NCBI RefSeq assembly: GCF_000698575.1
Contig: NZ_JFHD01000006.1
Span: forward strand, 186,001 to 250,000
DNA from: Caballeronia zhejiangensis
GTDB taxonomy: Bacteria; Pseudomonadota; Gammaproteobacteria; Burkholderiales; Burkholderiaceae
Length of the DNA stretch: 64,000 nucleotides
Direction: 5' to 3'
The stretch's first letter is position 1. Every line of letters begins with the position of its first letter. The notes under the pieces were generated by a model. The model made no database searches, had not been told where the DNA came from, and saw only the letters and a list, made by a program, of their open reading frames with translations. Shown here one piece after another: positions 1 through 9,251 of the stretch. Both the position numbers and the translations under genes were made by a program.

Positions 1-10
1 AAAACGCCAG

Positions 11-43
11 AAACCCCGCCGAATGGGCCATCCGGCGGGGTTT
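11..43 (-). terminator. Hairpin terminator downstream of kdsB
   Basis: A perfect 11-bp stem (11-21 with 33-43, AAACCCCGCCG and its complement) closes an 11-nt loop. Both flanks are A/T at the stem ends, so it could work in either direction. It lies 27 bp past the kdsB stop and would end the lpxK-Trm112-kdsB transcript, possibly also a gene entering from the left. Confidence 0.8.
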
Positions 44-70
44 ACACGGGTTGTCGAACAGAGATAGAGA

Positions 71-862
71 TCAGTCCGCTTCCGGGAAGAGCGCCTGAAC
101 GCGCGCGAGATCGGCGGGCGTGTCGACGCCGGGCGGCGGTGCGTCTTGCGTCACGCGCACCGCGATGCGTTCGCCGTGCCACAGCGCGCGCAGTTGTTCG
201 AGCGCTTCGGCTTCTTCGATCGGCGCTTGCGCGAGGTTCGGGAAGTCGCGCAGGAATTTCGCGCGATAGGCGTAGAGGCCGATATGCCGCAGCACGTTCT
301 TCGGCACGGACGGCAGTGCCCCAAGCGCGGCGACGTCCGGCCAGTGCGGTTGCCAGAGATCGCGCGTCCACGGAATCGGCGCGCGCGAGAAGTAGAGCGC
401 GCGGCTCTGCGCATCGAGCACGGCCTTCACGACGTTCGGATTGAACACGTCGGCGGGATCGTGAATCGGATGCGCGGCCGTCGCGATCGCGCATTCGGGA
501 TGCGCCGCTAGGTGATCGGCGACATCGCGCACGAGCTGCGGATCGATGAGCGGCTCGTCGCCCTGAACGTTGACGACGATGGCGTCGTCGGCCCAGTTCA
601 GACGCGTCGCGACCTCGGCGAGCCGATCCGTGCCTGTGGGGTGATCCGAGCGCGTCAACATGACTTCGACGCCGTGATCGCGCGCAGCCTCGACGACGCG
701 GTCGGAGTCGGTCGCGACAAGCACTTGCGAAGCGCCCGATTCGCGCGCGCGCTCGGCGACGCGCACGACCATCGGCTTGCCGCCGATATCGGCGAGCGGC
801 TTGTTCGGCAGGCGCGTGGAAGCGAGGCGCGCGGGAATGACCGCGATGAACGGAACGGACAT
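71..862 (-). CDS. kdsB: 3-deoxy-manno-octulosonate cytidylyltransferase (CMP-KDO synthetase)
   Basis: Activates KDO with CTP to give CMP-KDO for the inner core of lipopolysaccharide; a cytosolic enzyme. The 263-residue protein opens with the nucleotidyltransferase signature [15 protein letters not shown] (about residues 9-23), followed by GGKPM, and carries NVQGDEPLI near residue 98. These are characteristic of KdsB, and the length is close to the family norm of about 250. It is the last gene of a minus-strand operon lpxK-Trm112-kdsB, starting 10 bp after the small Trm112-like gene, and is followed by a strong hairpin. Linkage to lpxK fits a shared role in lipid A/KDO assembly. Identity is secure. 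Confidence 0.97.
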   Translation of the reverse strand: MSVPFIAVIPARLASTRLPNKPLADIGGKPMVVRVAERARESGASQVLVATDSDRVVEAARDHGVEVMLTRSDHPTGTDRLAEVATRLNWADDAIVVNVQGDEPLIDPQLVRDVADHLAAHPECAIATAAHPIHDPADVFNPNVVKAVLDAQSRALYFSRAPIPWTRDLWQPHWPDVAALGALPSVPKNVLRHIGLYAYRAKFLRDFPNLAQAPIEEAEALEQLRALWHGERIAVRVTQDAPPPGVDTPADLARVQALFPEAD

Positions 863-872
863 TTCAGCGTGC

Positions 873-1079
873 TCAGACGTCGCCGACGGGTTTGAGCGGC
901 TCGACGGGCGTGCCCTCGACGGTCTGACGCGCTTCGTCGACGAGCATCACGGGAATGCCGTCGCGGATCGGATAGGCGAGTTTGTCCGCGCTGCAGACGA
1001 GTTCCTGCGCGGCGCGATCGTAACTGAGCGGGCCTTTGCAAATCGGGCAAACGAGGATTTCAAGCAGACGTGCGTCCAC
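873..1079 (-). CDS. Trm112/YcaR family small protein
   Basis: A 68-residue protein of the Trm112 (UPF0434) family, often found between lpxK and kdsB. It shows the family pattern: an N-terminal [14 protein letters not shown] with a C-x2-C pair, a third Cys, and the closing [14 protein letters not shown] place the start at the GTG at 1079 because GGAG sits 8 nt upstream and the family begins exactly at this (M/V)DARLLEIL sequence; an ATG further upstream would add residues unlike any homologue. The start lies 20 bp inside the end of lpxK, suggesting translational coupling. The role in bacteria is not established; eukaryotic Trm112 activates methyltransferases. Confidence 0.9.
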   Translation of the reverse strand: MDARLLEILVCPICKGPLSYDRAAQELVCSADKLAYPIRDGIPVMLVDEARQTVEGTPVEPLKPVGDV

Positions 1080-2076
1080 GGAGTTTCTCCACAACAAGAG
1101 CGATGAGGCGCGGCCGCAGCACGGCTTGCACCGGAACGACCCAGATGCGTGCATCGCGCCAGGCGCCCAATTTTACTGCATCCTTTTCGGTGATCAGGAT
1201 GGCATCGGCGTCGACGCCGGCGAACGGATTCTCGCGATACGCGTAGTGATCGGGAAACGCGCGCGTCGCCGGCGCGATGCCCGCCGCGCGCAGCGTCGCG
1301 AAGAAGCGTTCAGGCGAGCCGATGCCCGCCGCCGCGACCACTTTCTCGCCGGCGAACTGATCGAGCGGGCGGCGCTGATGCGGATCGTCGAGCAGCCACG
1401 CGTCGCCGGATTCGAGTTCGAGCGCAAACGTGTTCGGCCACGGCGGCAGCGTGCGCTCGTAGGGACTGTTGATGAGCGTCGCGTCGCGGCGGCGCGACAT
1501 CGGCTCGCGCAACGGACCCGCGGGCAGCAGAAAGCCGTTGCCGCCGAGACGGTCGTCGAACACGACGAGCTCGAACGCGCGCGCGAGGCGATAGTGCTGC
1601 AGGCCGTCGTCGGAAACGAGGACATCGACGTTCGGATGCGCTTCGAGCAGCGCCTTCGCCGCCGCGACGCGGTCCGGGCAGACGAACACCGGCGCGTGTG
1701 TACGCCGCGCGATCAACAGCGGTTCGTCGCCGACCTGCTCGGCGGCGGAGCTTGCCGTGACGCTCGTCGGCTTGGCGATCTTCGCGCCGTAACCGCGCGA
1801 GATCACGCCGGGCTGGAATCCGGCGGCGCGCAACGCCTCGACGAGCGCGATGACGGTCGGCGTCTTGCCCGTTCCGCCGACGGTCACGTTGCCCACGACG
1901 ACCACCGGCGCGCCCACTTCGACGCGCTTCATCCAGCCGAGGTCGTAGAAGGCGCGCCGCGTGGCAGCGATCGCGCCGAAGATGCACGCGAAAGGCGTCA
2001 GCGCCCACGCGACGGGGCCGCGCCGGCGCCATTCGCGGGCGAGGAAGTTTTCGAGCGGCGGTTTGAAATCAGACAT
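1060..2076 (-). CDS. lpxK: Tetraacyldisaccharide 4'-kinase
   Basis: Phosphorylates the 4' position of the lipid A disaccharide at the inner membrane. The 338-residue product carries the Walker A-like sequence [12 protein letters not shown] (about residues 59-70) in the place usual for LpxK, after an N-terminal hydrophobic stretch ([14 protein letters not shown]) expected for membrane association. The reading frame stays open upstream to 2490, but that part is Arg/Ser rich with no LpxK similarity, so the start is set at the ATG at 2076 ([11 protein letters not shown]). It heads the lpxK-Trm112-kdsB operon. In related genomes exbD and exbB lie directly upstream; they are absent here. Confidence 0.95.
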   Translation of the reverse strand: MSDFKPPLENFLAREWRRRGPVAWALTPFACIFGAIAATRRAFYDLGWMKRVEVGAPVVVVGNVTVGGTGKTPTVIALVEALRAAGFQPGVISRGYGAKIAKPTSVTASSAAEQVGDEPLLIARRTHAPVFVCPDRVAAAKALLEAHPNVDVLVSDDGLQHYRLARAFELVVFDDRLGGNGFLLPAGPLREPMSRRRDATLINSPYERTLPPWPNTFALELESGDAWLLDDPHQRRPLDQFAGEKVVAAAGIGSPERFFATLRAAGIAPATRAFPDHYAYRENPFAGVDADAILITEKDAVKLGAWRDARIWVVPVQAVLRPRLIALVVEKLRGRTSA

Positions 2077-2570
2077 GGACCGCCTTCGCGATGAACGCTG
2101 GCGGGCGGCAAGTCGGGTACGGCATGGCGTGCAACGGCAGCTCCTTGGATGACGGTCGGCGTTGGACGATGCCCGGCTTTTCGCGGCCCGGGACAAGCAG
2201 GTTTCGGCCGCGCCAGCCGGTGCTGGAACCCGGCACTCTAGCGCGCGCGGGGCGTGGGCGCCAGTCAGGAACGCGGGAGAAAGGGCGACGCCATCCGCGC
2301 CGCACGCCTGTGGATAACTCTGTGAAGAACTTCCAGCCGCCACACCGCGATCGCGCGTCAGGAAAGAGTTGCTCCGGGGCTGACAGTATCCATAAAAATT
2401 TAACGTCGAAAAATCAACGGCTTGAAACGAACTCACTAGCCTCTGGCGATGCCGCTCCGCACGCGGCGGTAAGTCTTTCTGTGTGGACACTTGTTACACT
2501 TGCGTACCTCGTTCAGCGGCGTTTGTCCATCGCGCACAGCGCCGCGCCTGAAGATTTTTCTCGTCCAGCC
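2077..2570. other. Intergenic region between divergent lpxK and xseA
   Basis: About 494 bp with no convincing gene on either strand; open frames here are compositionally random extensions of lpxK and xseA. It must hold the promoters of both directions. The right half (about 2380-2530) is markedly more A/T rich (TATCCATAAAAATTTAAC) and is the likely promoter zone. A TGTGGATAA at 2310-2318 is a perfect DnaA-box sequence on the minus strand, but it is single and may be chance. Confidence 0.6.
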
Positions 2571-3938
2571 ATGACTCCCGATTCACTGCAGTCGCAAAGC
2601 GGCGATGCCGTCATCCCCGTTTCCGCGCTCAATCGCGCGATCAGTTCGATGCTCGAACGGTCATTTCCGCTCGTGTGGGTATCGGGCGAAGTGTCGAATT
2701 TCACGCGCGCGGCGAGCGGCCATTGGTACTTCTCGATCAAGGACGCGAACGCGCAAATGCGCTGCGTGATGTTCCGCGGCCGCGCGCAATACGCCGAATT
2801 CACGCCGCGCGAGGGCGACAAGATCGAAGTGCGCGCGCTCGTCACGATGTACGAGCCGCGCGGCGAACTGCAGCTCAACGTGGAAGCGGTGCGGCGCACG
2901 GGGCAGGGCCGGCTCTACGAAGCGTTTCTGCGGCTGAAGGCGCAGCTCGAAAGCGAAGGGCTCTTCGCGGCCGAGCGAAAGCGCGCGTTGCCTTCGCATC
3001 CGCGCGGCATCGGGATCGTGACGTCGCTGCAGGCGGCCGCATTGCGCGATGTCCTCACGACGCTCGCGCGCCGCGCGCCGCATGTGCCGATCGTCGTGTA
3101 TCCGGCACCGGTGCAGGGCGCGGGCGTCGGCGCGAAGCTGGCGGCGATGGTCGAAGCCGCGAACGCGCGCCGCGAGGTCGATGTGCTGATCGTGTGCCGC
3201 GGCGGCGGCTCGATCGAGGATCTCTGGGCGTTCAACGAGGAAGTGCTCGCACGCGCGATCGCGGCGAGCGCGGTGCCGGTGGTGAGCGGCGTCGGGCATG
3301 AGACGGATTTCACCATCGCCGATTTCGCCGCCGACGTGCGCGCGCCGACGCCGACCGCCGCCGCTGAGCTCGTCAGTCCGCAGCGCGTGCTGCTGTTGCG
3401 CGAGCTCGATCATCGACATGCGGCGCTCGCGCGCGGCTTCGGCCGGATGATGGAGCGCCGCGCGCAGCAGCTCGACTGGCTCGCGCGCCGGCTCGTGAGC
3501 CCCGCGGAACGGCTGGCGCGGCAGCGCGCGCATCTGCGGCAACTGGCAAGCCGGCTCGCCGCGGCGGGCGCGCGGCCCGTGCGCGATGCGCGCGCGCACT
3601 TCGCGCTGGTGCACTACCGCTGGCAGCGCAGACGTCCGAATGTGGCCGCCGAGCGCGAGCATCTGTTGCGGCTCGCGCAGCGTATCGGCAGCGCGCATGA
3701 GCGGCGCGCCGACCGTGAGAAAGCGTGCATTTCGGAACTGGCAGCGCGCTTGCAGGTGCTGAGCCCGCAGCGCACACTCGAACGCGGTTATGCCGCATTG
3801 ATCGACGCGCAGACGGGCCGCGCCGTGCGTGCACCGAACGCATTGAAACCGAAGCGGCCGCTGACGGTGCATCTCGCGGAAGGATCGGCGGATGTGCTGC
3901 TCGCCGATGTCCAGGCGCGTCTGTCCGACGAATTCTGA
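2571..3938 (+). CDS. xseA: Exodeoxyribonuclease VII large subunit
   Basis: Catalytic subunit of exonuclease VII, which degrades single-stranded DNA together with XseB. The 455-residue protein has the family order: N-terminal OB-fold ([10 protein letters not shown]...GHWYFSIKD, about residues 36-60), the nuclease core with [17 protein letters not shown], and a long Arg/Ala-rich helical C-terminal half. Length matches E. coli XseA. The start chosen is the ATG at 2571 ([11 protein letters not shown]); upstream codons in frame give no similarity. It lies upstream of sodB on the same strand with 209 bp between. xseB is not in this window, as usual for the group. Confidence 0.95.
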   Translation: MTPDSLQSQSGDAVIPVSALNRAISSMLERSFPLVWVSGEVSNFTRAASGHWYFSIKDANAQMRCVMFRGRAQYAEFTPREGDKIEVRALVTMYEPRGELQLNVEAVRRTGQGRLYEAFLRLKAQLESEGLFAAERKRALPSHPRGIGIVTSLQAAALRDVLTTLARRAPHVPIVVYPAPVQGAGVGAKLAAMVEAANARREVDVLIVCRGGGSIEDLWAFNEEVLARAIAASAVPVVSGVGHETDFTIADFAADVRAPTPTAAAELVSPQRVLLLRELDHRHAALARGFGRMMERRAQQLDWLARRLVSPAERLARQRAHLRQLASRLAAAGARPVRDARAHFALVHYRWQRRRPNVAAEREHLLRLAQRIGSAHERRADREKACISELAARLQVLSPQRTLERGYAALIDAQTGRAVRAPNALKPKRPLTVHLAEGSADVLLADVQARLSDEF

Positions 3939-4056
3939 GCCCGGCGCGGCGCGCGGAATCGGCGTACATTTGACGTGCCTGACGAGGCTCCTCAGAGCAC
4001 TTTTTACGCCGCGTGAGGCGATTGGAAAGCAATCTTGCTCATAAAGAGCACACGGT

Positions 4057-4085
4057 TTGCTGGGTTATCCCAACTCGCCTACAAT
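4057..4085 (+). promoter_or_regulatory. Sigma70-type promoter of sodB
   Basis: TTGCTG (4057-4062) and TACAAT (4080-4085) are separated by exactly 17 bp, an excellent sigma70 match, with a predicted transcript start near 4092 and a leader of about 55 nt before the sodB ATG. It is the best promoter match in the xseA-sodB gap. Confidence 0.75.
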
Positions 4086-4147
4086 CCAGTGCTCCACTGC
4101 TGGACGCCACACAATCCCACAATCCACATAGAAAGGAAGCTCGCATC

Positions 4148-4729
4148 ATGGAACATACGCTCCCGCCGCTGCCGTTCGACAAGAACGCGCTCGCTCCGCA
4201 CATGTCGGAAGAAACGCTCGAGTATCACTATGGCAAGCACCACCAGACCTATGTGACGAACCTGAACAAGCTGATCCCCGGCACCGAGTTCGAAAACCTG
4301 CCGCTGGAAGAAATCGTCAAGAAGTCGTCGGGCGGCGTGTTCAACAACTCGGCGCAAGTATGGAATCACACGTTCTTCTGGAACAGCCTGTCGCCGAACG
4401 GCGGCGGCGCTCCGACCGGCGCGCTGGCTGATGCGATCAACGCAAAGTACGGTTCCTACGACAAGTTCAAGGAAGAATTCGCCAAGGTCGCGACCGGCAC
4501 GTTCGGCTCGGGCTGGACGTGGCTCGTGAAGAAGACCGACGGCACCGTCGATATCGTGTCGACGAGCAACGCCGCCACGCCGCTCACGACGGACGCGAAG
4601 GCGCTCCTGACCATCGACGTGTGGGAGCATGCGTATTACATCGACTATCGCAATGCGCGTCCTAAGTTCATTGAGGCTTACTGGAATATCGTCAACTGGG
4701 ATTTCGCGTCGAAGAATTTCGGTGCGTAA
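4148..4729 (+). CDS. sodB: Superoxide dismutase [Fe]
   Basis: Converts superoxide to hydrogen peroxide and oxygen in the cytosol. The 193-residue product has the four metal ligands at H27, H74, D157 and H161 (the last two in [11 protein letters not shown]), with [10 protein letters not shown] as in iron-type enzymes and length equal to E. coli SodB. The ATG at 4148 is preceded by GGAAG at 8 nt. No signal peptide is seen. It has its own sigma70-type promoter and a strong terminator, so it is probably monocistronic. The iron rather than manganese assignment rests on overall similarity and the conserved Gln in AQVWNH. Confidence 0.96.
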   Translation: MEHTLPPLPFDKNALAPHMSEETLEYHYGKHHQTYVTNLNKLIPGTEFENLPLEEIVKKSSGGVFNNSAQVWNHTFFWNSLSPNGGGAPTGALADAINAKYGSYDKFKEEFAKVATGTFGSGWTWLVKKTDGTVDIVSTSNAATPLTTDAKALLTIDVWEHAYYIDYRNARPKFIEAYWNIVNWDFASKNFGA

Positions 4730-4793
4730 GTAAGCGCGCGTGAAACTGGATTGCCGCATTTCGAAATGAGTTCCGAATGCCGCAATCAGAATG

Positions 4794-4818
4794 AAAGCCC
4801 TCGCGAGAGGGCTTTTTT
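4794..4818 (+). terminator. Rho-independent terminator of sodB
   Basis: AAAGCCCTC (4794-4802), GCGA tetraloop, GAGGGCTTT (4807-4815), then more T. A perfect 9-bp stem with a GNRA loop, 65 bp after the sodB stop. A weaker imperfect hairpin (GATTGC...GCAATC, about 4749-4787) precedes it. Confidence 0.9.
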
Positions 4819-4913
4819 CGTTGAAGCGTCCGGCGTGAGCTATTTTTGGGGAACGTCGAAGTCTCACTTGGTCTAACGGGATTCTGGTCGCCCAATCGGC
4901 TTCCGATTTCCAT

Positions 4914-4928
4914 GTTGGCGTTGCCAAC
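4914..4928. promoter_or_regulatory. Short perfect inverted repeat before the acyltransferase gene
   Basis: GTTGGC-GTT-GCCAAC, a perfect 6-bp repeat with a 3-bp spacer, ends 18 bp before the ATG at 4947. It could be an operator or a small hairpin in the leader close to the ribosome binding site. No regulator is assigned. Confidence 0.35.
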
Positions 4929-4946
4929 ACAGACGCGAGCTGAATA

Positions 4947-6077
4947 ATGACGACACGCTATCATCAACTGGATTCGCTGCGCGGCATTGCCGCTTTGACA
5001 GTCGTATTCAGTCACTATTCACAGATCACCCTCACGCATTGGCTGCAGCACGTTCCATGGCGCGCAATCGCCGAAGGGCATTCCGCCGTGATCCTGTTCT
5101 TTGCGCTGAGCGGTTTCGCCTTGGCCATGCAGGTTACCGGCGATAGTAAACCCGGCTTCGCCGAGTTCATCGTGAAGCGCGTGTGCCGTATCTACATCCC
5201 ATATCTCATCGCGGTTCTGGCCGCTTATACCGCGTATTGCTTGCTTTACCGGTCGAATCTCTCTTGGACCGGCGAATGGGTCAATCAGGCATGGCACGCG
5301 GGCATCGATCGGCGTGATTTGCTGGATCACCTCTACTTTGTGATTCCGTTCAGCAACAGCACGCTCGATCCGGTGCTCTGGTCGCTCGTCTACGAGATGC
5401 GTATCTCGCTGATCTTCCCGATTCTCGTCGTCGTGGTATTTGCCACGCCCGTCTGGTTTTCCGTAGCACTAAGCATGTGTTTCTCTCTTGCTGCATTCGG
5501 CTATTACCATCATTTGCAGCGGACCCTCCTGGACGCGAGCATTCAGGGCGAATGGATGCCGACCATCCATTACATGTCGATGTTCGTTCTCGGCGCGTTG
5601 ATTGCGCGGTATCGCGAAGCCATTTCGTCGAAACTCGGCGCCTATTCCGCACGAACGCTTTTCGGCGCATTGCTGATTTGTCTCGCCCTTTACGTCCTCG
5701 TCGGTTCGATCACTCGCCATTCGATATCCAACGACGTGCTGCGCAGTTTCGCCGACGACTGGATCATTCTTCCAGCCGTGACCGGCATTCTCGTTCTGGC
5801 GATTGCGCTCAGGCCGTTCGCCGCGTTTCTGACCGCGCGGCCATTGATTTTCCTCGGCGAGATTTCATTCAGCCTGTATCTGCTGCATTGCATCGTGTTG
5901 CTGGGCGTGCTGCATTATTTTGGCGAAACCTATCAAGGCATGTCGCTGATCATTGCCGCCGTGCTGATTCTTCCCGTCAGCATCGCGGGATATTACGCGG
6001 TCGAAAAGCCGTCGATTCGACTGGGACGATATCTGACGCGCGGAAAGCAGCGGAGCAGAGTGACGCAGCGTGCGTGA
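4947..6077 (+). CDS. Acyltransferase 3 family membrane protein (OafA/YrhL-like)
   Basis: A 376-residue multi-span inner-membrane protein of the acyltransferase 3 family, which moves acyl groups (often acetyl) across the membrane onto surface sugars. The N-terminus has the family motif LDSLRGIAALTVVFSHY, with Arg12 and His23 in the usual places, then about ten hydrophobic segments; no fused SGNH domain is present. The substrate cannot be told from sequence. It stands alone between sodB and a small membrane protein, and by eye its composition is more A/T rich than its neighbours, which could mean recent acquisition. The ATG at 4947 has only a weak ribosome site. Confidence 0.88.
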   Translation: MTTRYHQLDSLRGIAALTVVFSHYSQITLTHWLQHVPWRAIAEGHSAVILFFALSGFALAMQVTGDSKPGFAEFIVKRVCRIYIPYLIAVLAAYTAYCLLYRSNLSWTGEWVNQAWHAGIDRRDLLDHLYFVIPFSNSTLDPVLWSLVYEMRISLIFPILVVVVFATPVWFSVALSMCFSLAAFGYYHHLQRTLLDASIQGEWMPTIHYMSMFVLGALIARYREAISSKLGAYSARTLFGALLICLALYVLVGSITRHSISNDVLRSFADDWIILPAVTGILVLAIALRPFAAFLTARPLIFLGEISFSLYLLHCIVLLGVLHYFGETYQGMSLIIAAVLILPVSIAGYYAVEKPSIRLGRYLTRGKQRSRVTQRA

Positions 6078-6156
6078 CGATAAGCCGTCGCTGCGCGCAT
6101 CGGAGCGCGAGCCTAAAATATCGGCTCGCCGCAACGATCGAAATCGCATCGCCATC

Positions 6157-6309
6157 ATGAAACGCTTCGCAGGCTTGTGCCTCGCGGCCTGGTCGGCCGC
6201 TGCATTGCTCTATTTCGGCCGCCATTCTGCCGCGCTCATCGTGCTCTCCGGCGTGCTGGTGCTTGCCGGCTTCGATCTGCTCCGTCCGGAATCCGAAAAC
6301 AGCGCGTAG
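6157..6309 (+). CDS. Small two-helix membrane protein, unknown
   Basis: A predicted 50-residue protein from the ATG at 6157: a short basic start (MKRF), two hydrophobic segments (LCLAAWSAAALLYF and ALIVLSGVLVLAGF) and a charged tail (RPESENSA). The frame is open further upstream to 6070, but that part is highly charged and overlaps the preceding gene. The pattern is typical of a small inner-membrane protein. It follows the acyltransferase by 79 bp and runs up to the convergent EAL gene, ending 1 bp short of it. No family recognised. Confidence 0.5.
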   Translation: MKRFAGLCLAAWSAAALLYFGRHSAALIVLSGVLVLAGFDLLRPESENSA

Positions 6310-6310
6310 C

Positions 6311-7582
6311 CTACCGCTGCTTCGCGCCTTCCCAGTTGATATCGACGCACAGCACCTGTAAGCCATAAGGCGTCTGCGCGGCGATCGACGCCGTCACGCA
6401 AAGGTGCGCCTCGTTGATCGACAGATACGGCGCCGTCAGATGCATGCGCCCCGGCGCGCGCAGCGCCTCGATGAAGTACGGCCGGCGCTCCCAGCTTGCG
6501 CCCTCCGAATGCAGCAGCGGACTGAAGCGCTTCGCGCGCTGCGATGTACGCACGATCGGCACGACGTTGTCGCCGATCTGCCGCCCGGCCTGATCGAGCA
6601 GGAAGCAGCGCGCGGTGTCGGCGAGTTGTAGCAGTTCGCTCGTCGCGGCCGTGAGCGTCTCGCCTTCCATCAGCTTGACCGACGCGCGCTCCAGCCCGCT
6701 TACATACGGCTCGAGGCGCGCGACTTGCGCCCGTTCGCGGCCAGCGACGCGTTCGCGCGATGCCGCCGACAACGCATCCATCACGCCAGCGGCGACTTCG
6801 CTGTGCACCGCCTCGACGCTCGGCTGCGCGAAGTACGCGCCCTGCACGAAATCGACATTGCACTCCAACGCGATGAGCGCGTCGCGTTCGGTCGCGAGGC
6901 CGCCCATCAAGACGAGCTGGCCGGACTCATGGAGCAGCGAGACGAGGCGCGGCAGCACACGCTCGATATGCGAGTGCTCGGTCGCCTGCTGAAGGATGCA
7001 GCGGTCGAGCGTCACGATATCCGGCCGCAGATGCCACACGCGATCGATGTTCGAATGCTTCACGCCGAAGCCGTCGAGCGCGATCAGAAAGCCCGACTTG
7101 CGCAGCGAATCGATGATTTCAGCGAAACGCGTCGTCTCGCCGCCCGCCTGCTCGGGCACTTCGAGCACGACGCGCTGCGGCGACAGACCGATGTCCTTCA
7201 GCGACGCGAGCAGCGCATCGCCGTAGCTCGTGTCCATCAGCGCGGCGGGGTGCAGGCTCAGGAAGAGCCATTCGTCGTGGCTGTCGAAGGCATTGAAGTT
7301 GCCCAGATGCAGCGATTCCGCGAGCCGGCCGAGTTCGAGCAGATCGCCGCGCCGCGCGGCCTGCGTGAAGACCTCGTGCGACGGCACGTGACGATGTGAG
7401 TCATCGCGCGCGCGCAAGGACGCGTGATAGCCGATCGCGCGCCGGTGCGACACCGAAAACACGGGCTGGAACACGCTGAAAACGGTGTACTCGCCGTACA
7501 ACACGGTGCGACGCGATCCATCGTCACCGGCGACGGGGCGCGGCGGCTGGAAGCGGGGAGGGTCGAGATCAACCATGCTCAT
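6311..7582 (-). CDS. Degenerate EAL-domain protein, probably a non-catalytic c-di-GMP receptor
   Basis: A 423-residue protein with an EAL-type phosphodiesterase fold (about residues 30-260) and a C-terminal region (about 285-423) resembling PAS/Cache-like sensor modules attached to some EAL proteins. The EAL signature is lost: GYEALLR is replaced by GYHASLR, with His53 at the catalytic Glu position. Other sites are also changed: LALDDFG reads LIALDGFG, the usual LKIDR lysine segment reads VTLDR, and AEGVE reads MGGLA. QGAYFAQP near the end of the fold is retained. This predicts loss of c-di-GMP hydrolysis while binding or protein-protein signalling may remain. No membrane segment is visible. 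Start could be Met1 (7582) or Met3. Confidence 0.85.
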   Translation of the reverse strand: MSMVDLDPPRFQPPRPVAGDDGSRRTVLYGEYTVFSVFQPVFSVSHRRAIGYHASLRARDDSHRHVPSHEVFTQAARRGDLLELGRLAESLHLGNFNAFDSHDEWLFLSLHPAALMDTSYGDALLASLKDIGLSPQRVVLEVPEQAGGETTRFAEIIDSLRKSGFLIALDGFGVKHSNIDRVWHLRPDIVTLDRCILQQATEHSHIERVLPRLVSLLHESGQLVLMGGLATERDALIALECNVDFVQGAYFAQPSVEAVHSEVAAGVMDALSAASRERVAGRERAQVARLEPYVSGLERASVKLMEGETLTAATSELLQLADTARCFLLDQAGRQIGDNVVPIVRTSQRAKRFSPLLHSEGASWERRPYFIEALRAPGRMHLTAPYLSINEAHLCVTASIAAQTPYGLQVLCVDINWEGAKQR

Positions 7583-7809
7583 GGTGTCGGGGCGCAGGGC
7601 AAGTAACTTTATCGAGATAGTTTACCGGATCGGCACCCGACCGTTCGAGCAAAAAGCGTGCAAATTCAATATCCAAGCGGCGCTCGCCGGGTATCGCGCG
7701 CTTCGTTGCGCCTATTCGTGTGCGGATTGAAGCTCGCATGCCGCAGACGCGGGAGCGCGCGCCGTCCAAACGTGCGTGCGGGCACCGGCGCGGTGCGTCG
7801 TCCGCGTTC

Positions 7810-9243
7810 TCAGTTCGAGTCGGACGGATCGGGCTTTCTCGCGGCCGCGCGCACTTCCGGCGCGAGCTGTCCGAAGATCCACGCCGTCGCGGCCGTGATG
7901 ATGCCGACGCACAGGAACGTCGCGTGGAAGGCGGGCAGCGAGTTCGTCTCCGTGACCTGCGGCAGCAGTCCTGTAAACGTCGACAGGATCGCGCCCGCGA
8001 CGGTCACGCCGAGGCTCATCGACAGCATTTGCACGAGCGAGAACAGGCTGTTGCCGCTGCTCGCGCCGCCGGTGCCGAGGTCCTTCAGCGTGAGCGTGTT
8101 CATCGCGGTGAACTGCATCGAATTGAAGGCGCCGAAGATCGCGAGCTGCACGAGCCGCAGCCAGAGCGGCTGATGCGCGCTCACGAGCGCGAAGCTCGCC
8201 ATCATCAGCCCGACGAGCACCGTGTTCACGACCAGCACGCGCCGATAACCGTGCTTTTCGATGAGCCGCGTGACGACGCGCTTGGACGCCATGCCCGCGG
8301 CCGCGACGGGCAGCATCATCATGCCGGCCTGAAACGGCGTGTAGCCGAGGCTCACTTGCAGCAGGAGCGGGATCAGATAAGGCATCGCGCCGCTGCCGAT
8401 ACGCGCGAAGAGATTGCCCAGCAAGCCGACGCTGAAGGTGTGGATCTTGAAGAGATCGAGCGAGAAGATCGGCTGGGCGGCGCGTGTCGCGTGCAGACCG
8501 TAGGCGACGAAGCAGCCGAACGAGAGCACGAGCAGCACGATCACGATCGCGTGCGCGAGGCCGAGATCGGCGAGTCCGTCGAGCGAAATCGTGAGCGCGA
8601 CCATGCCGATCGCGAGCAGCAGGTAGCCCGCCAGATCGAAGCGCGCGGTCGCCGGATTGCGGCTGTCGGGCATGTACAGGTTCGTCGCGATGCAGCCGAT
8701 CACGCCGACCGGCACGTTGATCAGAAAAATCCAGTGCCATGACGCGATCTGCACGAGCCAGCCGCCGAGCGTCGGGCCGATGAGCGGGCCGATCAGCCCC
8801 GGAATAGCGACGAACGCGAGCGCGGAAAGATAGCGCTCCGCCGGGAACACGCGCAGCACGGCGAGGCGTCCGACCGGCAAGAGCATCGCGCCGCCGACGC
8901 CCTGCACGACGCGATACGCGACGAGCGCCGTCAGCGATTGCGCGTTCGCGCAGAGCAGCGAGCCGATCGTGAACACGAGGATCGCGCTGAAGAACACGCG
9001 CTTCGTGCCGAGCTTGTCGGCGAGCCAGCCGGAGACGGGGATCATCATCGCCATCGTCAGCGAGTAGGCGATCACCACGCCCTGCATACGCAGCGGCGCC
9101 TCGCCCAGACTTCGTGCCATCGCGGGGAGCGCAGTGTTGACGATCGTCGAGTCGAGCGTCTGCATGAAGAAGCCCGTGGCGACGAGGCACAGCATGATGG
9201 AGAGCGATCGGTCAGACGTCTGTGCTGTGGGCGTGTCGGTCAT
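7810..9243 (-). CDS. MFS efflux transporter, DHA2 (EmrB/QacA, MdtD-like) family
   Basis: A 477-residue drug:proton antiporter-type permease with about 14 hydrophobic segments. It carries the early motif LDSTIVNTALPAMARSLG, the loop motif GWLADKLGTKRVF and motif C-like GLIGPLIGPTLGGWL, all typical of the DHA2 branch. Substrate is unknown. The start chosen is the ATG at 9243 (MTDTPTAQ); codons upstream belong to the regulator gene. It starts 8 bp after the end of the GntR regulator gene on the same strand, so the two are very likely co-transcribed and the regulator probably controls its own pump operon. Confidence 0.9.
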   Translation of the reverse strand: MTDTPTAQTSDRSLSIMLCLVATGFFMQTLDSTIVNTALPAMARSLGEAPLRMQGVVIAYSLTMAMMIPVSGWLADKLGTKRVFFSAILVFTIGSLLCANAQSLTALVAYRVVQGVGGAMLLPVGRLAVLRVFPAERYLSALAFVAIPGLIGPLIGPTLGGWLVQIASWHWIFLINVPVGVIGCIATNLYMPDSRNPATARFDLAGYLLLAIGMVALTISLDGLADLGLAHAIVIVLLVLSFGCFVAYGLHATRAAQPIFSLDLFKIHTFSVGLLGNLFARIGSGAMPYLIPLLLQVSLGYTPFQAGMMMLPVAAAGMASKRVVTRLIEKHGYRRVLVVNTVLVGLMMASFALVSAHQPLWLRLVQLAIFGAFNSMQFTAMNTLTLKDLGTGGASSGNSLFSLVQMLSMSLGVTVAGAILSTFTGLLPQVTETNSLPAFHATFLCVGIITAATAWIFGQLAPEVRAAARKPDPSDSN

Positions 9244-9251
9244 TGGGCGGG

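Noticed and set aside
2077..2490. Upstream in-frame extension of lpxK
   Set aside because: The frame stays open by chance; its residues do not resemble ExbD or LpxK, whose N-terminus is at 2076.
2091..2570. Upstream in-frame extension of xseA
   Set aside because: The added 160 residues show no OB-fold or other similarity and include promoter-like A/T-rich DNA; the family start is at 2571.
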